Of a stretch of DNA of 64,000 bases, positions 1-11,715 are shown piece after piece (the first letter of the stretch is position 1; each line of letters starts with the position of its first letter). The position numbers and the translations under genes are program-made. The notes under the pieces were generated by a model. The model worked only from the letters and a program-made list of their open reading frames with translations. It searched no databases and had not been told where the DNA came from. Source of the DNA: Mugil cephalus (taxonomy: Eukaryota > Chordata > Actinopteri > Mugiliformes > Mugilidae); assembly GCF_022458985.1 (NCBI RefSeq), contig NC_061770.1, forward strand, positions 2,419,001 to 2,483,000, given 5' to 3'.

Positions 1-490
1 ACTGCCAGTACATTTCCATATTAGATAAATGGATGAACTCACAGTACCATTAGTTTCTCTATATGTTTTTCCTAAATGTCATCTCTCCATCTCTGTATCT
101 TGACAGTTTTTTTCTATTATCTATGAGTAATGAGATTTGGTATTCCTCATGTGTCATTCATTTGAAGCTCTAGAGGGTGTAACCAACATACTGAATGACC
201 TTAATCCAGGTGTTTGCCATCTGTGAGCACTGTGCATATTTGCATTAAAATAACATGCTATACTTCATAGTTGTAACCTTTGTCTTAGTAATTTACTTAC
301 TTCATAAAGACAATATTGAAACATTAAAACAACAGTTTTAAGACAATTTGTGTATAGAATTTTCCCATGTCACCATCAGTCTTGGTGAAATTTGATGTCT
401 TTGTGTGTCCATCTTGCCTTTGTCACCAGTGGGAATGAGTGGATACAGATCCTGGGAACACGGTGTCACCCCCCAACTACAGCAGCCCCC
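1..490. other. Intergenic, no feature recognised
   Basis: AT-rich sequence without a convincing exon, splice pair or repeat that I can name. The only open frame reaching into it (from about 405) overlaps the 3' part of the LINE remnant and has no protein-family resemblance. Confidence 0.5.
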
Positions 491-494
491 TGTT

Positions 495-679
495 TACTGT
501 TTATTTAAGAAAGGGACAGTGCAATTTCATAGAACACATGATTACCCATGGTTAAAAAAGCCAGAATTAGCCAGAAGGCTAGTTTTCATCTGTAGTCCCC
601 TGGCCTTGATGTAAAAAAGGCAATAAGCATACAACACATGTACAATATAATACAGATACATAAACAACACTTACTGTAT

Positions 680-730
<51 letters not shown>

Positions 731-1466
731 AATCAAAATACAACACAACATTTTATCATAACATCAAAACATCAGAGCATCACAACATATTTTAGTGTTG
801 GCAGCTATAGGTGTTGATAAGCCACGTTTTCAGTTTTTTTGTAAAGCCCTTGTATGTCGTGAGCAGTTTAATCTCCTCAGGTATTGAGTTCCACACACTT
901 GCACTCCTTACTGACCAGGCCGACTTACTGAAAGTGCTCCTGCGCAAAGGAATATAACAGTCACCTCTGACAGAGCCTCGAGTGACACGCTCAAGGCTGT
1001 TTCTTTGGCTGATGAACTCTGCCAGAGGATCTGGAGCCAATTTATGGAGCACTTTGTAGGTCAGTTTTAGGTCTGCAAATGTGTGAAGACTGTCCCAATT
1101 TAAAATACTATACTTTTTTAAAATTTCACAGTGATGATAGTGCCTAGGTTTTTTATCCATAACTTTAATTGCTTGTTTGTACAAGATTTCCAATGGTTTT
1201 TTTGAGCTCTGACCAGCCTGGGACCAGCTAGTTAGGCAGTAGTTGAAATGACTGAAAATCATCGAATGCAAGTACATTTTTGCGGCTTCAGTAGACATTT
1301 CATTTCGAATTGCACGAAAATTAACGAGGTTTAACTTGATTTTTTTACACAATTTGCCAATATGGGCTTTAAAGGAAAGCTCAGAATCGATTGTTATCCC
1401 AATATATTTATATTGGTTGACAATTTGCTCTGCTCTACTGGTGTAATTCTGTAAGAAAATCATGAA

Positions 1467-1468
<2 letters not shown>
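495..1468 (-). mobile_element. 5'-truncated non-LTR retrotransposon (LINE, L2/CR1/Rex-like)
   Basis: The minus strand holds an intact 223-codon frame (792-1463) that reads as the C-terminal part of a LINE reverse transcriptase. Diagnostic pieces are YIGITIDSELSFKAHI near its start, the FNYCLTSW block, and a C-terminal SVWNSIPEEIK stretch, all typical of the thumb and post-RT region of L2/CR1/Rex-type elements in fish. The fingers and palm with the catalytic YADD box, and the endonuclease, are absent. The 3' untranslated part continues to about 495 and contains the block around 490-600 that recurs in fish LINE tails. The 5' end stops at a GT/GA microsatellite. The copy is dead by truncation, although the remaining frame carries no stop, which suggests a fairly recent insertion. 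The clade assignment is uncertain. Confidence 0.75.
684..729 (+). repeat. Poly(A) tract, 46 nt
   Basis: An uninterrupted run of A lies inside the 3' untranslated part of the minus-strand LINE remnant. Because the LINE is on the other strand, this reads as poly(T) in the element and is therefore not its poly(A) tail. Confidence 0.95.

Positions 1469-1516
<48 letters not shown>
1469..1516. repeat. (GT)n(GA)n microsatellite
   Basis: A compound dinucleotide repeat sits directly at the truncated 5' end of the LINE fragment. The position suggests either insertion into a pre-existing microsatellite or its growth at the junction. Confidence 0.95.
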
Positions 1517-3673
1517 CCCTATTGAGACCTGCTTTTGTTTACATCGTAACTTAACTCCATTTCTTCCACTATAACACCTTGACAAGGAGAATCCCTCCAA
1601 ATAATGGGTTGTGTAGGGACACCATTGCTGCAGGCTGCAGGCTGCTGTAATTGCCGAACACTTCCTGGTAGGAGGCAGTTGAGATGACATGGGAATGGGC
1701 GAGTCTCCAAAGACACACACAACATAGGGTGTCACCGCCCCGAGACAGACAGGCAGGCACAAACGCACGACTACTTTTCATATAATGATATATTAATAGT
1801 GATGTGTCATTATTTTGTGTTTGACTACTTTTGTGTGAAATAAATAGAAGATGTGGATTTTTGTAGTGTTGACTGTCATAAATGAATATGGGAAAATCAA
1901 ACACTGAAAATTAAACTTAAACTAGTAAAGTATAGTAAAATAAATAGTAAAATAAATAAAGTGAAGAATGCCACATTAGTGTTTAAATAAGAAAGACATT
2001 AATATTAGCGTTAAAAAAAAAAAAATACAAAAAAGGAACATAGACCACACATGCAAATGCATATAATTTCGTACACTGTATAAATATACACACACAAACG
2101 CACACAGCCTCTTGGCAGATGGTGAACCATGAGGTCGACAGGGCTGTAAAACAAGCCTGTTCTCTTTGTCCACCTACGCAGCACTTTGCACAGTGTGTCT
2201 ATCAGATGGCGGCTCTTTATCAAGGTGTGGCTGACACTGGCTCCACACAAAGCTCTGTTAAACAGAAATATATGAGGCCTGCTTCTAATAACTGGGATTT
2301 TGTGGCCGAACTCCCACCATTGCTGAGCTCTTATCGCTGCCATTTTGCTCTCAGACATTCACAGTCATGTACAAACAACTCAACTGACCAAAATGTCTGG
2401 TACTGATTGTTTCCTTCCTGTAAGTTTAATCATTAAATGTGTGTCAACCCAAACTATGCTGTTTGATGGAGCATAGAGAAAAGCTGCATTTCTCTATGTG
2501 ATTTGCAGCACAATTCTCGAAGCAGTCAAACAGACAAAGCCACATAAACACACCAGCAGTTTGGATTTTGGAATAACTTGGAAAAGCCCATCATCCCGTC
2601 AAGTTAGAAATATTGGTATTGAGGCAGTCAAACAAAAAAACTTTGTGAACACTTTTGCCTGAATATAAGCATCTATACGAGGATTGTTTTCTTACTCCCA
2701 TAAACACTTCCTTTTTGATTCTGTTCTTTGTAGTATGATGCTCAGAAACAAAAGACAGTCTTCACAGTCCTGTTAGTCAGTGGTTCAGTTCAGTTTCTTA
2801 CTTACTTTTGCTTAAAATGAATGGGTTTGAATGACTACTTAAACAACATGGCATACGCATCGCTTTTGGTTACCCTATGGTATATGTAATTATATGGTTG
2901 CATGGGTGCTGGGTCTAAGAGGCACCCAACCCCTGTCAATTATCAGGCTGTTTGGAGGAAGAGGGTAGATTATGTGTAATTGGCAACCGCAGCTCGGCCT
3001 GGGTGTTTCCTCCTGAGTCAAATCACTGAGACAGAAGGTGATTAGTGGATTTGCCATGCAAGCAGACAAATACTATGTTACTCAACTGCATACCTGCTGC
3101 TGGATTTGGCGCTAGACTGTGTGATTAATGGTAATAGTAATGCAAGAATAAAAAATGAATACTTCACTTAGTTGTAGGACTTGAAAAATAGAAAACAAAG
3201 CTGTCCTACACCTACTCCTTTTTTACCTTTTCAGGACACTTTGCACAACACATGTCACTTAATGAGTGGAAAACACAGTTTTACCTTAAGGGTTAAGATA
3301 TGATACCCTAGTAAATTCATTTTGATTGACGCTCTGCTCTCATATTACCATAGGGTTCACACAACAAAGGCTTAGAGGCAATTAATATTGAATGAAGCTA
3401 AACTTAGAGGTGGGTGTGTGTGGGATACATAATCTTGAGTTGTTAGTTTGTCTTGACCTACCATTGTTGTAAAATTCAATCTACAAGTAGCAACTGTTGC
3501 TAAGGTTCCCATTACCCAAGTAACTGGTGGTTGTTGACGCTGGTCTTGTGGGTTCGCTTTCTTTCACTGTGACAGAATTTGGCTAACTAACTAAAGACAG
3601 ACAGACTGTGTGATTTCATTCCAGTCAAGAGTGCCACACAGTCTGTGGGTTTGTGTTTGTCTTGGCCCTGCAG
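1517..3673. other. Intergenic/upstream of ttll10, no gene recognised
   Basis: Open frames of up to about 115 codons occur on both strands around 2000-2400, but they have no recognisable domain and overlap each other, as expected for an old repeat or chance. No splice-bounded exon with protein resemblance was found. The stretch 2000-2400 may be a degraded transposon. Confidence 0.4.
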
Positions 3674-3766
3674 GACTACAAGGTTGCGTACACATGGCAG
3701 AAGAAGAATAAGCTAATAACGTTTTTCTGGACCCTGCTGTCAGTGTGTGGGATTCTGAAGCTGCAG
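3674..3766 (+). other. Candidate upstream exon (5' untranslated or uORF) of ttll10
   Basis: This 93-nt segment has a good acceptor (ctgcag) and donor (gtaaac) and is open in one frame (31 codons, hydrophobic middle FFWTLLSVCGIL). Spliced to the next acceptor at 4337, that frame meets a TGA at 4397-4399, before the ttll10 start at 4423. It therefore cannot extend the TTLL10 protein. It could be a 5' untranslated exon carrying a short upstream frame, or a chance splice-flanked segment. No family resemblance is seen. Confidence 0.25.
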
Positions 3767-4235
3767 GTAAACCCCTTTACTTCTGAATATAGCTACAGCA
3801 AAACATCTGTTGTTTTAACCTTGTATATTTTCTTCACATTATGTCATCTGTTTAAACATATAAAATGATTTAACATGACAAACTGACAAAAATGAAGAAT
3901 CTAAAACCATTTGAAGGTGCTAGCAACTCTGAGAAGCCAAACTTTTCATGATAGCTAAAAAAAAAAAAAAAGTTAAAAAAAAAACAAACATTCACACAGT
4001 ATACCATTAGATTGTGAAAAATCTTGCGGACTACATTAATTCACTCACTGCACAACAAAGTTAATGAGGATCTTGCACTTCAGTTTTGAAAAGTACATTA
4101 TTGGTAAACATGTTAGCTGAAACGTTTTAACTAGTGCCAGACAAAATATCACAGGCCCACTAAAATCATACGGAACAGTTCTCTTAATAGTGACAAACTG
4201 TCCTCATTTTATTCTAACATATCAAAAATATCAAA

Positions 4236-4316
4236 TTCTTCTCACTTTTCTAAAGCGTCTTGAGAAAATTTGTATTGTTATTGACGCTTTATAAATAAAA
4301 CTGAATTGAACTGAAT
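4236..4316 (+). repeat. Tail fragment of a dispersed fish repeat
   Basis: The pattern of aagcg-ttgag followed by a GCTTTATAAATAAAA and ctgaattgaa-type tail matches the 3' end of the very common teleost 'gcgctttataaataaa' repeat. Only the tail is present, immediately upstream of the first ttll10 coding exon. Assigned from memory of the repeat. Confidence 0.5.
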
Positions 4317-4422
4317 TCTCACATTTATTTCAACAGTTTGACTGCAAACAAAAACGGTCAACCTGTCCTTCCACGTTGGAACAATTGTCACAGTCGTGAG
4401 TGATCTGCACCAGCACGAGGTC

Positions 4423-7400
4423 ATGTCATCTGATTACTGGGTGGAGCACTGCAGTGACGGCCAGGCAGAGGACACTGGACTGGAAAAGCAGCAAGGAAAA
4501 AGAAAGGAAAAGGAGGAAATGGAGGCTGCCTGTGGGGACAACCAACCTGCTGGGAACACGAGGCAGGAGGAGGTAGGAACAGAAGACTCTTCGTCACCTG
4601 TCCATAGTGGCTTACAAGTAGTGACATCAGAAGGTGGACTGGAGCAGGTCCAGAGGGAGGAGACACAGACTCGAAAAGAGAGGAAGAGGTGTTCCCACCC
4701 GCCTGTCAACGAGGGGAATCAACACACGGGACAAGGTGCGGCCTCACTGAGACTCTGTCTTCACATTTAAACTCTTTAAAATAAAGAGACAGCTCCTGTT
4801 TATGGGTGATGACACACTACTTTTAAGAGTAATCCATGTATGTTGGTGTCTCTTGGTGTGTTGGTAATATATCAGGTGCTCGTGTGGTGGAACGACACAG
4901 GAGGTCCAAGCCAAGGGGCTTGTTAAACTGTTCCTACCCAGACAGGGAAAGGGGGAGGCAGGCAGAGGAACCAGGGGGGCTTGGGCCTTTCTACTTCATA
5001 GGAGGAGCCAATGGAACTGAAATGTAAGCAGAAAAAAATTGTAAAAAAAAAAAAAAAAAAAAAGACGGGTTTTATTTCATGCTAGTTTACTTTAATTTAT
5101 CAGTATACACCTTGTTTTACATGCCCCCTCACCTCTTGTTTGTGCTGTGATTTCCTCTGGAACGTTTGCTTCAGAGTGAGCAATTACTGTGAGAGCAGAG
5201 GATGGAAGAGGATTTACAACAAGCAGAGGGAGGATTTCAAACTCAAGTGGTGTGAGACCAAATCAGCAACTAACTACAGTCACTTCAGAGAAGGTATTGA
5301 GACTTCACTGAACATTATCCCGACCCTGTACTTTCTAAATTTATGTAAAGGAAATTAAAGGTTAATAACCTTTCATTGACTTTACCTAATGAAGTCAACA
5401 CATTTCCAGGTGAACAACTGTTGTACCAGATTCCCAACAACAAGGTGCTAACCACTAAGATCGGCCTCCTCAGCAGTCTGCGAGAGTATGAACGAGTGAG
5501 CAGTAAACTCAAGCATGGTCAAGGATTTAGGTGAACTGGACAGATATATTCTTTCTCCTTCTGACTGATATTTATCTTGTATCTATCATAAACAGAAGGG
5601 TTCATTTACCATACAGAATTGCAGTTGGTTGCACCTCCTAGCAACCTTTCGGTACAATGAGGGTGGCTCAGCGGAGGCCTGGCTCTGTAAATACAGATTA
5701 AAAGACATTTCAACCTGTGATAGTGTTTAGTAAACGTTTGATTAAAAATCAGCATACAGAAATGTAAGTACTACATCTGGAGTTTAAAAAATAAAATGCA
5801 CTTATAGTACAAATGATAGCCCTGTGATAGAATGGTAATCTATCTAAGGTGTACCCCACCTTCCTGACAACAGCTCTGCACAACCAATGTAAAGATAAAC
5901 TGTAGTAGATGATGGCTGAATAGTGTTTTTTTTTTTTTTTTTTTTAAATTAGTAAATATATATGTCATAAAAAGTAAAAAACAAAATCCAGACCCAAACT
6001 GTTCAGGATACACAGACATTTATGTGGGCTTCCTTCTTGTTGCCTTTAACAGGAGATTGAAAATGGAAGAGTTCATTCCCACCACCTTCCGCCTGGATGT
6101 GAGGGAAGAGAGGGAGGCTTTCTTTGCCCAACAGGAAGGTAAAATACCAAAACACATCTCATCTGCATTAACCTTTTATACACTAGTATCCTGATGCATC
6201 CAAAACACACTACTGGTTCATCTGGATTTGCCGTCAGTTTAGATTCAGTGTAAAATAAATCAAATGGATTAAACAATGAAAACAAACAGGATAGTTTGTG
6301 CTAGGCTGTGTTAAGGCAACAGTTGCCTTGGTGAGTGTTTAATCAAGAGGTTGCGAACGTTGGAAAATAATGCACTTCACCTCCCATAAGGCCCTGATAG
6401 TATCACCAGGGGAACATGCTGTTGCCATGGAGATTTGTCAGCAGAGGGCAGGACAGAGACACAAACAGAAGAGAGACGCTCAGCAGGGTCTGAATGTAGT
6501 GACACTGGAGCAGTGGATAAAACCGAGTCAAACTAGACAATATTAAATATGAAAAAACAGTTAGTCATGTTCAGACCTGGAGATTAATGTACCCACTGTC
6601 TTTCTATACTGATTGTAGCAGACTCAGAGCTTTATGATAAGTGGTGTGCACGATTTGACAAACATGTTTATCACTAAGTAAACAGGAGAAAGACACTGAC
6701 AGCTGGTTTAGATCTCTGGGCGATGGATGAATTTGTGGAGATTTTGGTCAGTGACAGGTGTGTCGCAGCATCACAGAGCATCAGAAACTATAACTGAGAT
6801 ATAATGGAGTAGGAAAACATAGTGGAATAGATAAGGATATACATAAGTACAAGCGCCTGAAAGTTAAGTAGAGTGTTTTAGAAGATTAACTTCATCATGT
6901 TGTGATCTGAAGAACAAGAAAAACGTGTGTTGATTTCACACACAATGAAGAAGGTAAATATTATCTTCAGTAGATATAAATATACAACAAATATCTCAAT
7001 TTTAGACACAATACAGCACTCACTCAAAAAACAACTAGGACTGGACCCCAGGCTTTGAACCTGTATAGAGTATGTTGTATGTTTTATCATAACGGTATAA
7101 TAACATTCGTGCAATGTAACTTTATCACCATTGTCAGGTCTGAGCAACAACAAGAGTCATATGTGGATCTGCAAGCCGACAGGTCTGAACCAGGGCCGAG
7201 GAATCTTTCTACTGAATAGTCAGGAGGATGTCGCTGCCTTCAGACTGAAGCTGCAGCACATGGAGGAGAGCAAGTCCAAAAGAAAGCCCCATCAGCGACA
7301 GCCTGAGGCTCACATCGTCCAACAGTGGGTGAACGCTGGGTTAAAATGAATATTTTCTGATTCCACAAAGGCAGGAATACACAGCTGATTGTCTAGAAGT

Positions 7401-10400
7401 TTTCATGCACTTTTGTTTTTCACTTCAGCTTAACTTAATGTTAAATAAAAACAGTAAGCCACAGACAACATGCAGACAAGCCACAGAAATTCATACTGAG
7501 TTGTCATGGAGATAAAGTTATATTCTGTCCTCAGTTACATTCAAAGCCCACTGCTCCTGAAAGGGAAAAAGTTTGACGTGCGCTCTTACCTCCTCATCGC
7601 CTGCACTGCGCCTTACATGGTCTTCTTTCGTCATGGATACGTACGACTGACCTGTGACCTCTATGACCCCAGCTCCAACAACCTCTCAGCTCACCTGACC
7701 AACCAGGTAGACCCTAACGCTTTACTCTGAGGAAATATCTAGTGGCAGGTATAAATACATTACTTTACTCTGACACAGGATTCTGATCTGCTGTGTGGAA
7801 ATCGGATCGAATAGTCAACTATTTGTAAAATTTTTGATCAGATTAGGTAAGAAATTTCTTTTCAGTGGTGCCTCTAAACAAGGCTTGACATGTGGGCTTG
7901 ATGTGAATGCACATGTTGTTGAAAGTGACAAATGACTCCATGCTATATTTACTCAGTGACAACATTTCGGCATTGAAAGAATAAGAATAGTTGTTTATTC
8001 AGTTAAATACTTGTTTTAACATTACCCAGACATCTTTTTGACTAGAGTGATCTGTGGTTGATAAGCTGACATGGTCTGCATGTTGCCACACACCAAAAAG
8101 AAGAACTTTTGTTTCCTTTTAGAAACTCAACCCTAGTTCCAAGGAAGCACTTCTAAGCTACTATGGAAAATGTTCATGACATGATAAAGACAGAATTCAA
8201 TTCAAGTTTGTTTATATAGCGCCAATAACAATACAAATTGTTTCAAGGCGCTTTACAAAAACCAGCCTGAAACCCACAGAGCAGCCTGAGGGCGACGGTG
8301 GCAAGGAAAAACTTCCTTTAACAGGAAGAAACCTTGAGCAGAACCCAGCTCATATGGGTGCACACACACATTCACACACCGTTGCCAGTTGCACTGGGAG
8401 CAACTGGGGGTTCAGTGGACACTTCAGCATATGGCACACTCTGGGGATTGAGAAAAGAGAGCAGGAGAAACAAGATAAATAAACCTCTGCAATAGATACA
8501 TACACTGAGCTGAAGTAAACATGTAGGGTCTAGTAATGTAACACATAGGTGATGATCTTATGTGACAGTTTGTGAGTATAACAGGAATCATGGGCAGGTT
8601 GGTGAATTGTTCATCCAGGTAGGAGTGGACAACTGGAGGAGGACATGAGACCTGGGGCAGATGTGGTTTATTGAGCTCCACAGGTCTGATACACAGCACT
8701 CCAGAAGATGGAAGGGGAGGGGGGCTTGGGGGGGATACAGCAGTTAGTAATAGAAAATAAATTGTAAGATATTATGTAGCCTAGGCCTATAGCAGTATAA
8801 CTAAGGGATGGTTAAGTCCAGCCCTAACTATAAGCTTTGTCAAAAAGGAAAGTCTTAAGCCTGACCTTAAAAGTAGAGAGGGTTTCAGTGGTTCTACAGG
8901 CTCAACTTTGTGTGGGGTGGAGAATACTGAAAACGTAGCTTTAGGAACAGTGTGGTGGTGGTGTTCTAACAGCCTGTCTGCTCCATGTGTCTCTGGTCCC
9001 CCTGCTGTCCATGTGCAGTACGTGCAGAAGAAGAACCCTCTGTACAGCCAGCTCAAAGAGGACACTGTGTGGTCCATGGAGAGCTTCAACGCCTACGTCA
9101 ACGACAGGTTTCAGGTTGCCAAGGGTCTGCCCAGGGACTGGGTCCTGGGCTTCTTTGCAGTGAGTGGTGCAGTGTGTTGTAGCTCTCAGGGACCAATTAG
9201 TATTACAATGAAGGGTGTTGTCACTTAATTGAGGTTACAGTTAGGTTTGGATAAGATCATTGCTGTGAGAGGATGCATCATCTAAAATTACTTGTTTTTC
9301 CCTACAGTACCAAGGAAATACAACATATTTTTAGTATTGTTGCTGTCAGTTAAACCTCTGAGACAAACCTCACTCATACTCAGTTGAGGTTTATTTTTGT
9401 AACATAAGCATACAAGCAGGTGGCCTGAGGTATCAGTTAATCCAGCCATGTTATGAGACAAAATAAATGAGAAGATTATTTTTATAAAGCAGTCAAAAAT
9501 GTATTCATTGAACAAATGATGTAGTGGAGGTGGACTGACTGATATTTTTTTTCCTTTTCATGCATCAGAAGCGCATGCAGCAGATCATGACCCACTGTTT
9601 CTTTGCAGTCAAGTCCAAGCTAGACTGCCGACTGGGATTCTTTGATTTGATTGGATGTGACTTCATGGTTGATGAAAACTTCAAGGTGGAAGAGGCTTTT
9701 CTGAATATTTGAATGCTGGTCAATTTTAAAGATGCATAGTTATTCATTGTGTGGTCCTAACAGGTGTGGCTATTGGAGATGAACTGTAACCCAGCCCTTC
9801 ATACCAACTGTGAGGTGCTGAAGGAGGTGATACCCAGCACTGTGATGGAAACACTGGGTGAGTTCAACCCTCGCATCAGTGTCACCAACACATTTTAAAA
9901 GTGAGATTTTATTTAAAATGCTGCTGAACCAAACATGTTCTCACATTATTTTTTTTAAAAACCTTTTTTTCCGCCCCCATGGTGCTGATATAGTTCCCTT
10001 TATGAAACGTGTCATTAATTTTCTTGCATAACAGGCCAATGTGCAACACCACCCTGAAGTTGTTTTCATTCACTGTTTCATGCTCATCTTTAGATTTAAC
10101 TCTGGAGATCTTCAACAAGTGTCGTCTCAGACAGAGCATCCTTCCTTTGGACAGCCAGAGAGAGTTTATTCTGCTGTACAGTGGTGTTTTAACTCCTGCT
10201 GTGTCGGGCCCCAGCAAGACCAACAGCAATGTTCACTTCCACCTAAAAACTAAGAAAAAGACTGAAGCCAGAAAGTATTCATCATGGACAGAGGACGATG
10301 CCATGACCTCAGAGTTGTCTGATAAATCCGTGAATGCTGCAGTAAGTCCCACCACATCCACCACCACCTTCCCTCTCCATCCAAACAGTTCATCTGTACA

Positions 10401-10659
10401 AGAGCCTTCAAATGACCACAGCAGCACAGGCAGCACACAGGGTGTTAGAAGTAAGAACACCGGGCCTCGGGCTGAACTCAAGCTGAGCAAATGTACTGTG
10501 CATCATCGTATAAAGGCTGCAGATGATAGGAAGTTCTCGAAGAATCAGCAGAGTATGACCCTCATCGTGTGCCTGTCATCGCAAGCCCAGAGAGGGCAGA
10601 GTTTTACCAGTGAGAGACCATTCCCATCCTGTGCTGGACCTCCAGTGTGCACTGACTGA
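4423..10659 (+). CDS. ttll10: TTLL10, tubulin tyrosine ligase-like glycylase (11 coding exons)
   Basis: Coding exons: 4423-4735, 4876-5023, 5175-5293, 5410-5530, 6053-6138, 7138-7324, 7535-7706, 9019-9159, 9569-9685, 9764-9857, 10094-10659. They total 2064 nt (687 aa) with all phases matching. TTLL10 adds glycine chains (polyglycylation) to tubulin and other substrates after an initiating glycylase. Residues 1-140 are a polar, Glu/Arg-rich leader. The TTL ATP-grasp domain runs from about 140 (GPFYFIGGANG) to 510, with the ATP-binding block WICKPTGLNQGRGIF (272-286), KFDVRSYLLI (337-346), the DLIGCDF acidic site (D455, D460) and LLEMNCNPALHTNCE (471-485), whose E473 and N475 are the expected metal ligands. 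The C-terminal 170 residues are Ser/Thr/Lys-rich and poorly conserved. ATG 4423 was chosen because an in-frame TGA (4339-4341) lies upstream. Length is close to the human protein (about 670 aa). TTLL10 is favoured over TTLL3/8 because of the HTNCEVLKEVIP block. Confidence 0.9.
5042..5063 (+). repeat. Poly(A) tract in ttll10 intron 2
   Basis: A run of about 22 A residues lies 19 nt downstream of the exon 2 donor. Confidence 0.8.
5820..5945 (+). repeat. Short dispersed-repeat fragment and poly(T) tract in ttll10 intron 4
   Basis: A short segment with GTGTACCCCACCTTC resembles the middle of the common teleost repeat also present at 32458-32740. It is followed at about 5925-5945 by a T homopolymer. 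The assignment of the fragment is weak; the T tract is certain. Confidence 0.4.
8193..8950 (+). repeat. Dispersed teleost repeat filling part of ttll10 intron 7
   Basis: The segment begins with a gaattcaattcaag / TTTATATAGCGCCAA motif, continues with AAGGCGCTTTACA, a GGAAAAACTTCCTTTAACAG block and AGAAACCTTGAGCAGAACC, and ends with TCTTAAGCCTGACCTTAAAAG and a gtagctttaggaacag block. This sequence order is that of a repeat present in thousands of copies in percomorph fishes. It ends about 70 nt before the exon 8 acceptor at 9019. It contains a frame (8908-9228) that runs from repeat into exon and is not a gene. Confidence 0.75.
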
Positions 10660-10816
10660 CATGAAGAAGAAAAACTTGAAGAGGACGTATAAAGAGTGTA
10701 ATGCACTAGAGAGACGAGGAACTGTGAGGCAATGTGAGGTATGTGAATGGTAATAACTTTGCCTAAAGAATCTGGAGGACATCTTGTTCTTTTAGAGAAG
10801 AACAAATGAATGTGAC

Positions 10817-10822
10817 AATAAA
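10817..10822 (+). terminator. ttll10 polyadenylation signal AATAAA
   Basis: A canonical AATAAA lies about 160 nt after the TTLL10 stop codon and is followed within 40 nt by a T/GT-rich stretch, as expected for cleavage and polyadenylation. Confidence 0.7.
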
Positions 10823-11715
10823 GATAAGTAAAGACCTGGTCTCATTTCAGTCTTTATTGTGTTGTTTGGTATAGATTTAGTCAAATTTAAACTGATACAA
10901 GCATCAATCATCTCGTGCCAAGTTGCATCACATCACAAAAACAGGAGCTCCTGGCCTGTGGGAAGACAGAAACACTCAGACATTAGTGTGGGTTAAACCC
11001 TCCCACCATCTGTAGTTCTAACCAGGAAGATCAACACAACACTCCACTCTACAGCTGTTGTAGCTTGTTTGGTCTGCAGCTCTTCACCTCTTTGTGTCAT
11101 AACTCATAATTATCTCACTTGCCTCTCTGCGTTGAGGCTCAGTGCACGTAAACACAGGCAGGCATGGCCCATCTTTTCCAACAGGTTGCTTGCCTCATCC
11201 ATATGCTGCGTAACAAGAAGGCTGGAGGAAAGCATCGGAGGGCTCGTCTTATCAACATGTCTAACTTTTTTTCTACTTTCCTGTGGTGACAACTCAGCCG
11301 ATTTTAGTTTGTCACACTGAAACGGCAGCACGTTCCCATTGTGAGTGTAACACAACCAAAGTGAGGAAGCTGCTCAGTTCTCCGCAGACAGACACAACTG
11401 ACAGGAAGGAAGGAACAGCTACCACGCGGCGACTCAACAAAAACTTTTATCTTCAATCACTCTTCAAACGCTATCGCACCTTTCGTTCTCGGGGCTTTCT
11501 GGAAATATACACAATATGCTGACTAAAAGGGGGAACTAGAGCTTAGCGGCGCCCCGCCTCCCCTTGTCCAGTGCTCAGTGTCATCTTTTAAACCCCCCCT
11601 ACCTTAATGTTACTTTGGTTTTAGTGTGGCACACAGACTGTTTGGATCACTGCCTGGGCAGATGGTGCTCAGTGTGTGGACTAGAAGCTGAGAAGGACTT
11701 CACTCCTCGTTTGTC
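10823..11715. other. Intergenic between ttll10 and plekhn1
   Basis: This 0.9-kb space contains the end of ttll10 and the presumed promoter of the next gene. The open frames here (about 80 codons at most, overlapping on both strands) show no family resemblance. Confidence 0.5.
11546..11563 (+). promoter_or_regulatory. GC-box-like stretch upstream of plekhn1
   Basis: A local GC island with CCCCGCCTCCCC lies about 155 nt upstream of the plekhn1 start codon in otherwise AT-rich DNA. It resembles an Sp1-type site and may mark the promoter. No TATA box is evident. This is an inference from composition and position. Confidence 0.25.

Noticed and set aside
2011-2406. Overlapping 95- and 115-codon frames on both strands
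   Set aside because: Mutually exclusive, featureless and partly A/T-run; more likely an old repeat than a gene.
4421-4709. Minus-strand frames opposite the first ttll10 coding exon
   Set aside because: Pro/Ser/Phe-rich shadows of the Glu/Arg-rich plus-strand exon.
8908-9228. 106-codon frame as a separate gene
   Set aside because: It begins in the dispersed repeat and simply reads through the ttll10 exon 9019-9159.
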